Assembly (NCBI GenBank): GCA_028280845.1
Contig: JANQKZ010000001.1
Span: 22,027-86,026, forward strand
Length of the DNA stretch: 64,000 nt
DNA from: Opitutales bacterium
GTDB lineage: Bacteria; Verrucomicrobiota; Verrucomicrobiia; Opitutales; JABSRG01
Direction: 5' to 3'
The position numbers were made by a program, and so were the translations under genes. This document shows positions 44,565-53,000 of the stretch, in pieces. The notes below the pieces were generated by a model, which was not told the DNA's origin, ran no database searches, and worked only from the letters and a program-made list of their open reading frames with translations. Position 1 is the stretch's first letter. Each line of letters starts with the position of its first letter.

Positions 44565-45737
44565 ATGGCATCGGAACTGTATGAATCCTTGATCCCTACG
44601 GGGTTTCTTCATCCGGAGGCGGGTCGCGTGGTATCGGAAAATGAGCGTCAAATCCTGAACCTGGTTCGGCTGGGTCGTGCGGAATCCCGAGCTGATCTCA
44701 CGCGAATGACGGACTTGACCGCCCAATCCGTTTCGCGGATTGTAGAGAGTTTGTGCGACCGGGGATACTTGGAGATGGGAGAGCGCTTGAGCAAAGGCCG
44801 GGGAAACCTGGGCTCGCGGGTCCGCCTGGTGCCCACCTCGGTGTATGTCATAGGGTTTTCCATCATGACGGATGCGGTTTCCGCTGCGCTCATGGATTTT
44901 GAAGGCAAGGTCCTCGGGCAGACCCGAAGACCCTTGGAACGGGGGACGTGGACAGAGATTAGTGGTCACCTGGAATTGATGTTTTCTCAATTGATCACGG
45001 AGAACGGGGTTTCCCGGGAGCGGGTTTTTGGCCTGGGTGTCGGGGTGACGGGTTATTTTATCGGAGAGAAATACCGATTGAATCCGCCGGCTCCTCTGGA
45101 GGATCTTGCGCTCATCGACATCGACCAGCTCGTCGCCGACCAATTTAGTCTCCCTGCTTTTGTTGATAATGATGGAAATATGGCGGCCACGGGGGAAAGC
45201 CTGGCGGGAGTAGGGAAGCGTTTTGATACGTTCGCCTATCTTTATTTTTCCAAGGGCATTGGGGGGAGTGTGGTCCTCGGCGAAAAACTATTCCGGGGTG
45301 CCTTTGGAAATGCGGGCGAATTTGCCGGCATTCTTTCTCCTGAACATCACGATCAGCGGCCTACGCTTGAGTTGCTCAGGAATTGCATCGAATCGAAGGG
45401 GATCCCATTAAAAGATCTCAATCAGCTGATTGATCAATTTGATCCCGGCTGGCCTGGGATTGATGATTGGCTCATCCTGATCAAGCCTCATTTGCAACAA
45501 ATCCTCTCGGCTATCAGCTCGGTCCTGGATCCTCAAGCCATTGTGTTGGGCGGGCGGATTCCCCCATCGTTGGCCCAGCGGCTGATCGAAGAAATTCAGA
45601 TTTATAATGTGGTGCGCCGCGGTCGCGCACGGCCATTGCCCCAACTGGTCCCCAGCGAGGTCCAGGGGGATGCCACCGCCATCGGTGCCGCCGCTACTCC
45701 GCTAAAGGCTCATTTCTTCTCCTCATCAGGGAGGTGA
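44565..45737 (+). CDS. ROK family transcriptional regulator (module C)
   Basis: 390 residues. The winged helix is at about 25-80 (GRAESRADLTRMTDLTAQSVSRIVESLCDRGYLEMGE). ROK fold: VIGFSIMTDAVSAALMDFEG, VFGLGVGVTGYFIG, PAFVDNDGNMAATGESLAGVG, YLYFSKGIGGSVVLGEKLFRGAFGNAGEFAG and ILDPQAIVLGGRIPPSLAQRL-like terminal strands. Like the other two ROK proteins here it lacks the zinc-binding cysteines. It is closest in layout to the module B regulator. Divergent orientation to the receptor suggests local control of the receptor-SGNH-EEP pair. Confidence 0.88.
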   Translation: MASELYESLIPTGFLHPEAGRVVSENERQILNLVRLGRAESRADLTRMTDLTAQSVSRIVESLCDRGYLEMGERLSKGRGNLGSRVRLVPTSVYVIGFSIMTDAVSAALMDFEGKVLGQTRRPLERGTWTEISGHLELMFSQLITENGVSRERVFGLGVGVTGYFIGEKYRLNPPAPLEDLALIDIDQLVADQFSLPAFVDNDGNMAATGESLAGVGKRFDTFAYLYFSKGIGGSVVLGEKLFRGAFGNAGEFAGILSPEHHDQRPTLELLRNCIESKGIPLKDLNQLIDQFDPGWPGIDDWLILIKPHLQQILSAISSVLDPQAIVLGGRIPPSLAQRLIEEIQIYNVVRRGRARPLPQLVPSEVQGDATAIGAAATPLKAHFFSSSGR

Positions 45738-46454
45738 AGCCGTAGAGCACTTTAGCCATAGAAATGAACTGACTGTTCCATTTATGAGCCCGGAAACAGC
45801 CGGTCCGATCCGCAGCCTGGTTCGGGTAGGGATCCACCAGCCCGAATCCTTCTCGGGCGCTTCTAAATTCCGGGAGGGAGTTCCTGCCTTAGTTGGAAAG
45901 CTAAACAGTGCGCCCTATGGTCAGAAAACTCCTCAGATTTAGAGCGCTTACTTTTTCTCTCTGGCGTTGGTTGGAACCCCATCGGAAGTAGCGAGACAGA
46001 GTCACTTCATCAGCGAGCTCGTACCCACCGGCGCGATCGTCTATACTCCCGGTGGTGTTGCCACGCATCTACTGCCTCTCGAAGTATCTCGAGGCCGCCT
46101 ACCGAAATGGCCATTCCCAGGGAAATGATAACTGTGAATAAAATCATTAGAACTAATGTCATAATACCGACAATCCTACCGCACGATACCTGAATATAAG
46201 ATGAACATGGCAGATTTGCAGAGAGCCCAGATACGGCTAATCGTCCCGCTAATGAGATTCCGTTATTGAATAAATTTTTCTTATTTTTTGCGGTCTATTC
46301 ATCAGGAGACTGCGGGGTTGCGCCAATCCATACAGACTACCCCCGTAGCTATTTCCACCCATCCAGATACTGTTTACCGGACCTTTCGCTCACGTCGGTT
46401 AGGAATTAATCAGAGAAGGGGAGGCAGGTGGTAATTTCCAACGCTACCCATTTA
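45738..46454. other. 717 bp gap without a supported gene
   Basis: Neither strand has an open frame with a recognisable product. A short segment around 45985-46110 could be the remains of a coding region but no family is visible. The composition falls to AT-rich from about 46130 on. No IS ends or tRNA were found that would explain how the CRISPR locus arrived here. Confidence 0.45.
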
Positions 46455-46590
46455 CCAAAACACCCCCCAGCTTGATAATTGGAGGGTGTTTCTAGGAAGA
46501 TCTCATCACCGGCGTAGTCGCATGGCGAACAAGGGGCTCGGAGTGATCTTTTCACTTTGTCTTGATTCCTAAATTAGGAAAGATTATTTA
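46455..46590 (-). ncRNA. candidate tracrRNA of the type II-C system
   Basis: Plus-strand bases 46554-46569 read ACTTTGTCTTGATTCC; the CRISPR repeat, read on the minus strand, begins GCTTTGCCTTGATTCC (14 of 16 identical). An RNA from the minus strand here would pair with the first 16 repeat bases of a minus-strand crRNA, with one G-U pair and one mismatch. Its tail could fold: AAGATC...GATCTT flanks a stem with CCG/CGG, then AACACCCTCC pairs with GGGGGGTGTT over a 12-nt loop, followed by TT, a weak terminator. It is divergent from cas9 and 300 bp upstream. The 5' end and promoter are not resolved. If right, crRNAs are made against the cas operon. Confidence 0.6.
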
Positions 46591-46628
46591 AAAACCGATT
46601 GCAAGAGTAATAAAAAGTTTAAAAAACA

Positions 46629-46638
46629 AGTTTTCAGT
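46629..46638 (+). promoter_or_regulatory. 10-bp seed-like match to the crRNA-like RNA upstream of cas9
   Basis: AGTTTTCAGT occurs here and again at 46821-46830, where it forms the last ten bases before the degenerate repeat. The flank on the PAM side is GACGTTTA. It lies in the AT-rich region expected to hold the cas9 and tracrRNA promoters (TTGACT at 46651 and GATAAT at 46701 are nearby promoter-like hexamers, without convincing spacing). Confidence 0.45.
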
Positions 46639-46800
46639 GACGTTTATTGTTTGACTCCTTCACATATTTTGCCCAAGTCTCTTTATATGATTTCAACAAT
46701 GATAATAATTATGGGCTAGGGCCGGAGGTAAGATTTTTTCCCTCTGATCAATGGAAAAAGTTTAACACAAAGCTTTAGCCCGTCATCTCTAGTGAAGTGA

Positions 46801-46879
46801 GAAGACTAACATCGCGAAATAGTTTTCAGTGCTTTGCCTTGTTTCAACACTGGGGCAAAATTATTTGCCCCAGCTTTTT
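46801..46879 (+). ncRNA. candidate crRNA-like regulatory RNA (degenerate repeat) upstream of cas9
   Basis: Bases 46831-46846 read GCTTTGCCTTGTTTCA: 11 of 11 then 14 of 16 bases agree with the crRNA-side start of the array repeat. Upstream is a spacer-sized segment (46801-46830); downstream is a perfect hairpin with a T run (46849-46879). The unit thus has the order spacer, repeat 5' part, terminator. It could pair with the tracrRNA anti-repeat at about 13 of 16 positions. The 3' ten bases of its 'spacer' match 46629-46638. The order resembles a self-targeting regulatory guide. Transcription is not shown, and the segment could also be a relic. Confidence 0.45.
46849..46879 (+). terminator. Rho-independent terminator directly before cas9
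   Basis: CTGGGGCAAA, loop ATTA, TTTGCCCCAG is a perfect 10 bp stem followed by C and TTTTTT. It lies inside the longest open frame of cas9 but 10 bases before the ATG at 46889, so a plus-strand RNA ends here, or cas9 translation depends on read-through. Confidence 0.8.
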
Positions 46880-46888
46880 TCATCAACA

Positions 46889-49800
46889 ATGGAGGATAAT
46901 ATCATAAAAGGGAACCCATCACTCACGGCCAGTTTTGATATTGGGCACAGTTCAATTGGTTGGGCTGTTCTAACAGGGAAGGGTTCGGATACCCGGATTG
47001 CTGGCGCTGGGAGCGTGATAATCCCGCCGGGGATGGCTCTGGCCAACCAGCGGGCGGGAAACCGTCGGATGCGGCGCCACATCAAGGCTACGCGTGATCG
47101 AATCTCTTTGCTTGGTCGATATCTTGAGCACCGAGGGATAATTACCTCTGTGGCATCTGAGAAAATGGCCGCGGCAGGACACAACCAACCCTGGCTTCTC
47201 GCAGCCAGAGTGTTGCAAGACCACCAAGTATTGAGCGGAAAGGAGCTTTGGCATATCTTGCGATGGTATGCTCACAACAGGGGATATGATGGCAATGCTG
47301 CCTGGGTGCGAGGAGAAGAGGACAAGGAGGACACGAAAAAGGTTGAGAATGCAAAAGAGCTCATGCGCCGGTTTGGAACCTGTACTTTTGCCGAGACTGT
47401 TTGTCAGTTTCTGGAAATTGACATCGAGCAACCGGTAAAAAAATCCTCCCGGAAGTATTTCAAGGGAGAAAGTGTCGCCTTTCCACGGGATATTGTGGTG
47501 GATGAAGTGCGGTCGATCCTGGAAAAACATCTGGGAGTAATCAACGGTCTCGATCCGGTATTTATCGCTGCGACGCTGGAAGATAAAAACGCGGATCCAA
47601 GTTTTACCCATGGTCTTCCACAACGTTGGAATGGGGGATTTCTATTTGGGCAAAAGATCCCGCGCTTTGACAATCGCATCATTCCCGAGTGTCCGGTTTC
47701 CGGGCGGAAAAAACCCCTCAAACATCACCCCATGTATTTTCGCTACCGCTGGATGATGCTTTTAGGTGATATTCGGGTAAGTGATTCCATTTCTGGCGAA
47801 AGCCGCCCTTTGGGACCGGATGAAATCACCCGGATCGATGCCTGGGGTGAGTCCATGGGTCGATTTACCAGTGGCACGTTTAAGCAAGCGGTAGAAGCCG
47901 TTACCAATTGTGAGGCACCGCAGCTTGACAAACGATTCCTAACAGAGGAGATGGCGTGGGCTTTAGAAGTTGACCGGGTGAAAGCAACGATCATTAAGGC
48001 CTTTGGGGTGGTTCGAAAACTTCCTCCTCCCAAAGCCACATCCGATCTTTGGCAGGTCATTCCTTCCCCGGTCCGAAATTGCCTGTTTCGGGAAGCAGGC
48101 AGGAAGGGAGGACCGATCAGTCTTGCCGAGGTCGGGGAGCGAGCCCGGGCCTTTGGCGTCGAGCCGGAAGACTTTCGGACTACCCTAGCAAAAACACTAA
48201 AAACGCTCCACCCACGGCCAACCAAATCTACCCCCACTATCGAACAGGTGCTGGACGAGCGTATTCTGGTGAAACGTGAGACGGGCCGGGCACCATACGC
48301 AAAGCCAGTCATGGGGTTGGCAGTAAAGCAAATTGGTGAAGGCAAGGACCCGCGCTCAACTGGCAACGCGCTCCACATCCCGGGGGAACGCTTTTCTGAA
48401 CTCGCCAATACGCCAATCGACCGGCTTACGAATAACCATCTGGTCCGGCACCGGCTGAAAATTCAGCTAAAGCTGCTGGAAGATATCAAGAAACGCTATG
48501 AAGTGGGTGGGGCGCAGATTGATCGTGTTGTAGTAGAGGTGATCCGCGACTTAACGGAATTCTCGGGCCTAAATGCGAAGGAAAAAGAATCCCTCCTTAA
48601 GAACAAAACCCGTCACCACAATAAAGTGGCGGATTGGCTGACTAGCCAACTCCGAGAATTGAGGAAAGAAAGTGAGTATGGCGCCAGTCTCATCCGGAAG
48701 GCTCGCATTGGAGATGATCTCGGTTGGGTCTGCCCGTATACAGGCCAGTTGCTTGACCTGAAAATGCTTCTCGATGGGCAACTTCAACTCGACCACATCA
48801 TCCCCCGCACTCAACGCCCCTCCGACAGCTTGGATTCGCTGGTCCTCACTTTTTCTGAGGTCAACAAGATGAAGGGGGACCGGACTGCTCTCCAATTCAT
48901 CCGCGAGGAGCGATCACGCCCGGTACGGGACCGAGAGCAACTTTCAATAATGCCCGAAGACCGTTACCTGAAATTTGTTGCCGGTCTGCGCTCTCCGGTG
49001 GCTACCGAGGATGACCGCAAGCGGTGCAAAAGGCGTCAACAGCTTTTTCGCACCCTGCACTACGATAAGAGAGAACGTGGATTTTCCAATGCGGACCTGA
49101 CCCAGACCAGCTACCTCAATAAACTCGCGAGGGCCGTAATAGAGCAGTCGTTTATGGATCGTGAAAGGGAAGAACGCCCGTTTGTCAGCTCGATACCTGG
49201 TGGGGTGACTGGCGCGGTTCGCAAATCGTGGAAGCTCAATGGCACTCTCGCACAGGCAGTACCCGCTGTGTTGAACCGTACCGGTGACCTGTCTGACAAT
49301 GCTAAAACGAAAGGTGAGATCCGCGAGATCACCCACCTTCACCACGCGCTTGACGCCATCATCATTGGGTTGGCAGACCGTTGGTTGCCTTGTGACAACG
49401 ACTTTCGCCGTGTTCTTATTTCCCGCAGAAATAAAGAGGAAACCATCGACCCCAGGTGGAAAGAATTCGCCAGGTTTGATAAAGACGGAAAAGCCCATCT
49501 GCATGATGACCTGTTGCCTCCCAAGGTTAAGGATTCGATCATTTCTGCGTTAAACGAAAAACGTGTTGTGTATCACCAGCCCCGGTCCATGAAGGGCATG
49601 AATACGGAGCAAACGATTTGGCGAGTAGAAGGCTCGCTTCAGAATGGGAAAATTGCCATTCGGCAGCGCGCTGAAATGGAAACCTCCAAGGCGGGCCAAA
49701 AGATGCCTGGCGAGCAGCGACGCCGATGGAAACACGACTCCGAATGGCCCAATAAGCTTCTCGGGTATCACCCTCCCACTCCTGGTGGTAAACTAGCTGC

Positions 49801-50179
49801 CGTAAAAGGAGCGGTTGTGATTGGAGAAAACTACGGCATGGCCCTTGATCCAAAACCCTTTATCATTCCCTTCCATAGGGTGTATGAACATGCCGAGGAA
49901 TTGAAAAAGGCGAATCATGGAGAGCAACCACGAATTATCCGTTGTGGTACAGTAATCCGGTTAACCGCTGGAAAAAAAACCGGACTTTGGCGTGTTCTCT
50001 CCGTAAAAAACACCGAAGCCTTTGGTCTTGCCCTCGACCTTATCAGCCCCGAGCGGATAAAAACAAAAGGGATGAAGAAAGCAGACGGTTTCATTGGCAA
50101 TGCGATGATCAAGACCCTCCTCAAATCTGGTCTCGAAATCATCGACCTCGATTACTGCGGATATCCCAAACCCAAGTAA
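46889..50179 (+). CDS. cas9: CRISPR-associated endonuclease Cas9 (type II-C)
   Basis: Start placed at MEDNIIKGNP (46889); the frame is open to 46829 but that stretch encodes the terminator hairpin. 1096 residues, the size of compact II-C Cas9. RuvC-I: SFDIGHSSIGWAVL (Asp17). Arginine-rich bridge helix: RAGNRRMRRHIKATRDR. RuvC-II: VVVEVIRDL (Glu550). HNH: LDHIIPRTQRPSDSLDSLVLTFSEVNKMKGD with His636 and the metal-binding Asn. RuvC-III: THLHHALDAIIIGLAD (His819, Asp822). All catalytic residues are intact. The C-terminal 280 residues form the wedge and PAM-interacting region. cas1 follows after 12 bp. Absence of csn2 and cas4 supports subtype II-C. PAM cannot be told from sequence. Confidence 0.97.
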   Translation: MEDNIIKGNPSLTASFDIGHSSIGWAVLTGKGSDTRIAGAGSVIIPPGMALANQRAGNRRMRRHIKATRDRISLLGRYLEHRGIITSVASEKMAAAGHNQPWLLAARVLQDHQVLSGKELWHILRWYAHNRGYDGNAAWVRGEEDKEDTKKVENAKELMRRFGTCTFAETVCQFLEIDIEQPVKKSSRKYFKGESVAFPRDIVVDEVRSILEKHLGVINGLDPVFIAATLEDKNADPSFTHGLPQRWNGGFLFGQKIPRFDNRIIPECPVSGRKKPLKHHPMYFRYRWMMLLGDIRVSDSISGESRPLGPDEITRIDAWGESMGRFTSGTFKQAVEAVTNCEAPQLDKRFLTEEMAWALEVDRVKATIIKAFGVVRKLPPPKATSDLWQVIPSPVRNCLFREAGRKGGPISLAEVGERARAFGVEPEDFRTTLAKTLKTLHPRPTKSTPTIEQVLDERILVKRETGRAPYAKPVMGLAVKQIGEGKDPRSTGNALHIPGERFSELANTPIDRLTNNHLVRHRLKIQLKLLEDIKKRYEVGGAQIDRVVVEVIRDLTEFSGLNAKEKESLLKNKTRHHNKVADWLTSQLRELRKESEYGASLIRKARIGDDLGWVCPYTGQLLDLKMLLDGQLQLDHIIPRTQRPSDSLDSLVLTFSEVNKMKGDRTALQFIREERSRPVRDREQLSIMPEDRYLKFVAGLRSPVATEDDRKRCKRRQQLFRTLHYDKRERGFSNADLTQTSYLNKLARAVIEQSFMDREREERPFVSSIPGGVTGAVRKSWKLNGTLAQAVPAVLNRTGDLSDNAKTKGEIREITHLHHALDAIIIGLADRWLPCDNDFRRVLISRRNKEETIDPRWKEFARFDKDGKAHLHDDLLPPKVKDSIISALNEKRVVYHQPRSMKGMNTEQTIWRVEGSLQNGKIAIRQRAEMETSKAGQKMPGEQRRRWKHDSEWPNKLLGYHPPTPGGKLAAVKGAVVIGENYGMALDPKPFIIPFHRVYEHAEELKKANHGEQPRIIRCGTVIRLTAGKKTGLWRVLSVKNTEAFGLALDLISPERIKTKGMKKADGFIGNAMIKTLLKSGLEIIDLDYCGYPKPK

Positions 50180-50191
50180 ACGCTCTTTTGA

Positions 50192-51112
50192 ATGTCTTAC
50201 CATGTCGTCAGTATCGACGCGAATCGCTGCCACATCGGATGGAAGCAAGGTCAGCTAATTTGCAAGGACGAGACAATGGGCAAGCGGCAAGTTCCGCTGG
50301 AAGATGTGGCGGCCATTGTTATCACGAGTTTTTCTGCCACCGTCCATAGCACGCTTCTCATCGAGGCTGCACGGAAGGGTGTAGCCCTTGTCATCTGTGA
50401 ACGGTTTTCCCCGGTCAGCCTCCTGCTTCCTGCGAACCGAAGTAGTGACACCTTGCTGACCAAAGCAGCATTAACCCTTGATAAAAAGAAGCGCACCATT
50501 CTTTGGCGCAAGACTCTTGACGCCAAATGTACAAACCAAGTTGCCCATGCTCGGCATCTCGATCCCAATCATTCTTCTATCGGCCCCCTTGATAAAACGG
50601 CTTCTGGGAGGAGCGTTCACAAAGAGGCAACATGTGGGCGCTATTATTGGCAAGTCATTAGAGATGCGGTGCACGATACGGAGTTTCGTCGGTCACCAAA
50701 TGGAGATGGCCTGAATGCGCTGCTTAACTACGGGTATGCTGTGCTCCTTTCCATTTTGTTGCAGAAGCTTTTCGCCTTTGGGCTGGACCCGACCTTCGGC
50801 ATTCACCACAAGCCCCGAGAGCGGAGCGCTCCCTTGGCTTATGACCTGATGGAACCCTTTCGGCCCCTGGTTGATGCCAGGGTCGTCCGCTGGTTGGGCG
50901 AGGAGGCGGCTTTTCAAGACTATTCCGTAACCACTCGTTTTCGCCGGTATGTCACGAGTTTTGTAGTGGACAAGGTGGGGCACCTAGGCCTCGAATTGGA
51001 ACTCCAAGCTTGCGTGGAATCTGTAGTCCGTAGCTTCCGGCAAGCCCTGCTTACTGGCCAAACCCGAAAATACCAACCATGGAAGGCCTCAATTACAAAG
51101 TGGGGTGGATGA
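50192..51112 (+). CDS. cas1: CRISPR-associated integrase Cas1
   Basis: 306 residues, typical of type II Cas1. The N-terminal beta domain (MSYHVVSIDANRCHIGWKQGQL) is followed by the helical catalytic domain. Metal ligands: Glu145 in VHKEATCGRYYW, His205 in PTFGIHHK, and Asp218/Glu221 in LAYDLMEPFRP. RSPNGDGLNALLNYGYAVL is the highly conserved dimer region. With Cas2 it inserts new spacers at the leader end. It overlaps cas2 by 34 bases if cas2 starts at 51079. Confidence 0.97.
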   Translation: MSYHVVSIDANRCHIGWKQGQLICKDETMGKRQVPLEDVAAIVITSFSATVHSTLLIEAARKGVALVICERFSPVSLLLPANRSSDTLLTKAALTLDKKKRTILWRKTLDAKCTNQVAHARHLDPNHSSIGPLDKTASGRSVHKEATCGRYYWQVIRDAVHDTEFRRSPNGDGLNALLNYGYAVLLSILLQKLFAFGLDPTFGIHHKPRERSAPLAYDLMEPFRPLVDARVVRWLGEEAAFQDYSVTTRFRRYVTSFVVDKVGHLGLELELQACVESVVRSFRQALLTGQTRKYQPWKASITKWGG

Positions 51113-51414
51113 TTGTTGCTTTTGACCTCCCGGTAGGGACTAAGGAAGAACGGAAGTTCGCCACAGGATTCCGTAAATTTCTATTGGAAGATGGGTACCA
51201 GATGCTACAATTTAGTGTTTATGCAAGGCCCACTGTCACGCATGCCCGGATGGAAACACATTTGCGCCGCCTCAAAACAGCCATCCCACCTGAAGGCTCA
51301 GTTCGGGCAATTTTCGTTACCCAGTCCCAATGGGAGCGAAGTTTTATCATGTATGGCTCTCCTGCTCAAAAACAGGATCCCGAAGACCTTCCCGACCAAC
51401 TCCAAATTTGGTAA
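51079..51414 (+). CDS. cas2: CRISPR-associated protein Cas2
   Basis: 111 residues from the ATG at 51079, whose YKVGWMIVAFDLPVG N-terminus matches the extended start common in type II Cas2. A second ATG at 51109 forms an ATGA overlap with the cas1 stop and would give 101 residues. The ferredoxin fold is clear: MIVAFDLPVGTKEERKFATGFRKFL (Asp16), GYQMLQFSVYARP and VRAIFVTQSQWERSFIMYG. Cas2 bridges two Cas1 dimers in spacer integration. The CRISPR array begins 31 bp after its stop, leaving almost no room for a leader on this side. Confidence 0.95.
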   Translation: MEGLNYKVGWMIVAFDLPVGTKEERKFATGFRKFLLEDGYQMLQFSVYARPTVTHARMETHLRRLKTAIPPEGSVRAIFVTQSQWERSFIMYGSPAQKQDPEDLPDQLQIW

Positions 51415-51445
51415 CTTATTGGCCGGGAAGGGCAAGGGGAATCGC

Positions 51446-53000
51446 ATGTTGCTCTGCTAAGGACTGGAATCAAGGCAAAGCGATGATTATATGCACCTGT
51501 TTCATATCATTTATGTTGCTCTGCTAAGGACTGGAATCAAGGCAAAGCTAGTGCCCTTGGCGTCCCAATAGACGTTAAATGTTGCTCTGCTAAGGACTGG
51601 AATCAAGGCAAAGCCTCCGGACGTATTCTATTTAAGTGTATGAAATGTTGCTCTGCTAAGGACTGGAATCAAGGCAAAGCATAAACACCGTTCTTCCGGA
51701 TACGATTCCTATGTTGCTCTGCTAAGGACTGGAATCAAGGCAAAGCCAAGGGCTGGAAAACCATATACTCCACTGAATGTTGCTCTGCTAAGGACTGGAA
51801 TCAAGGCAAAGCTACTTTCAGCCACATTGCCCAAAAGGTTATATGTTGCTCTGCTAAGGACTGGAATCAAGGCAAAGCACCGACGCTCGGCAAGACAATT
51901 CCGCTATTATGTTGCTCTGCTAAGGACTGGAATCAAGGCAAAGCGACGGCATCATTGGGGCCAAGAATTTAATCATGTTGCTCTGCTAAGGACTGGAATC
52001 AAGGCAAAGCTTAAACGATGAGTTTAAGATCATTCGTAAAATGTTGCTCTGCTAAGGACTGGAATCAAGGCAAAGCTGTTGACACCGATTATCCCGCTAT
52101 TAGAAAATGTTGCTCTGCTAAGGACTGGAATCAAGGCAAAGCCTGAGTTTCCTTAACAAGTTCGGCAGGGCCATGTTGCTCTGCTAAGGACTGGAATCAA
52201 GGCAAAGCATTGCGACTCTCGCGCCGCGATTGAGCGCTATGTTGCTCTGCTAAGGACTGGAATCAAGGCAAAGCATCCCCGATAGCAAAGACAGCAGTCA
52301 CCTGCATGTTGCTCTGCTAAGGACTGGAATCAAGGCAAAGCCACTGCAAGCATTTCATCTCCTTCCTTGTATGTTGCTCTGCTAAGGACTGGAATCAAGG
52401 CAAAGCTGGGCCAACCTCAGGGACAACCTCGGGGACATGTTGCTCTGCTAAGGACTGGAATCAAGGCAAAGCAGGCTCCTCATGTAAAAGAATATACCCG
52501 CGATGTTGCTCTGCTAAGGACTGGAATCAAGGCAAAGCCCGCAATGGGGGCAGGGCACAAGAAATTGCATGTTGCTCTGCTAAGGACTGGAATCAAGGCA
52601 AAGCGGTTTGTCATGCATGGGCCCCTGATCTGCCATGTTGCTCTGCTAAGGACTGGAATCAAGGCAAAGCACGACAGATATTCTCAAGATGGGTGTGATC
52701 ATGTTGCTCTGCTAAGGACTGGAATCAAGGCAAAGCTTTTGCCTGATGTGGTCGCGTGGCTGGTCGATGTTGCTCTGCTAAGGACTGGAATCAAGGCAAA
52801 GCATCATAATCCTTTTTAATCAGATTCGTTAAATGTTGCTCTGCTAAGGACTGGAATCAAGGCAAAGCTCCGTAGCCGTTCAAGGCCGCAAACTCTAAAT
52901 GTTGCTCTGCTAAGGACTGGAATCAAGGCAAAGCAATTGAAGATAGAAATAATGAGCGTAATTTATGTTGCTCTGCTAAGGACTGGAATCAAGGCAAAGC
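51446..53000 (-). CRISPR. Type II-C CRISPR array, 24 repeats and 23 spacers
   Basis: The 36 bp repeat, plus strand, begins ATGTTGCTCTGCTAAGG and ends AATCAAGGCAAAGC. I counted 24 copies, the first at 51446-51481 and the last at 52965-53000, and saw no difference between copies, including both ends. Spacers are 30 bp, with two of 31 (51482-51512, 52275-52305) and one of 29 (52342-52370). No two spacers look alike. The minus strand is given because the only good tracrRNA candidate pairs with the GCTTTGCC end and because TTGATT and CAACAT in that direction are spaced 16 bp apart like a promoter. The array then runs towards cas2, with its leader near 53001-53100. Plus-strand frames through it are artefacts of the 66 bp period. 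Confidence 0.97.

Noticed and set aside
46767..46879. Alternative plus-strand tracrRNA (AGAAGACTAACAT as anti-repeat to the ATGTTGCTC end, then two hairpins and T run)
   Set aside because: Pairing is 11 of 13 at one end and broken in the middle, clearly weaker than the 16 bp minus-strand anti-repeat. It also leaves the near-identical repeat copy at 46831 unexplained. Kept only as an alternative that RNA-seq can decide.
52367..52819. 150-residue frame with VALLRTGIKAK repeats
   Set aside because: It is the CRISPR array read through: repeat plus spacer is 66 bp, which keeps the frame open. Not a protein gene.
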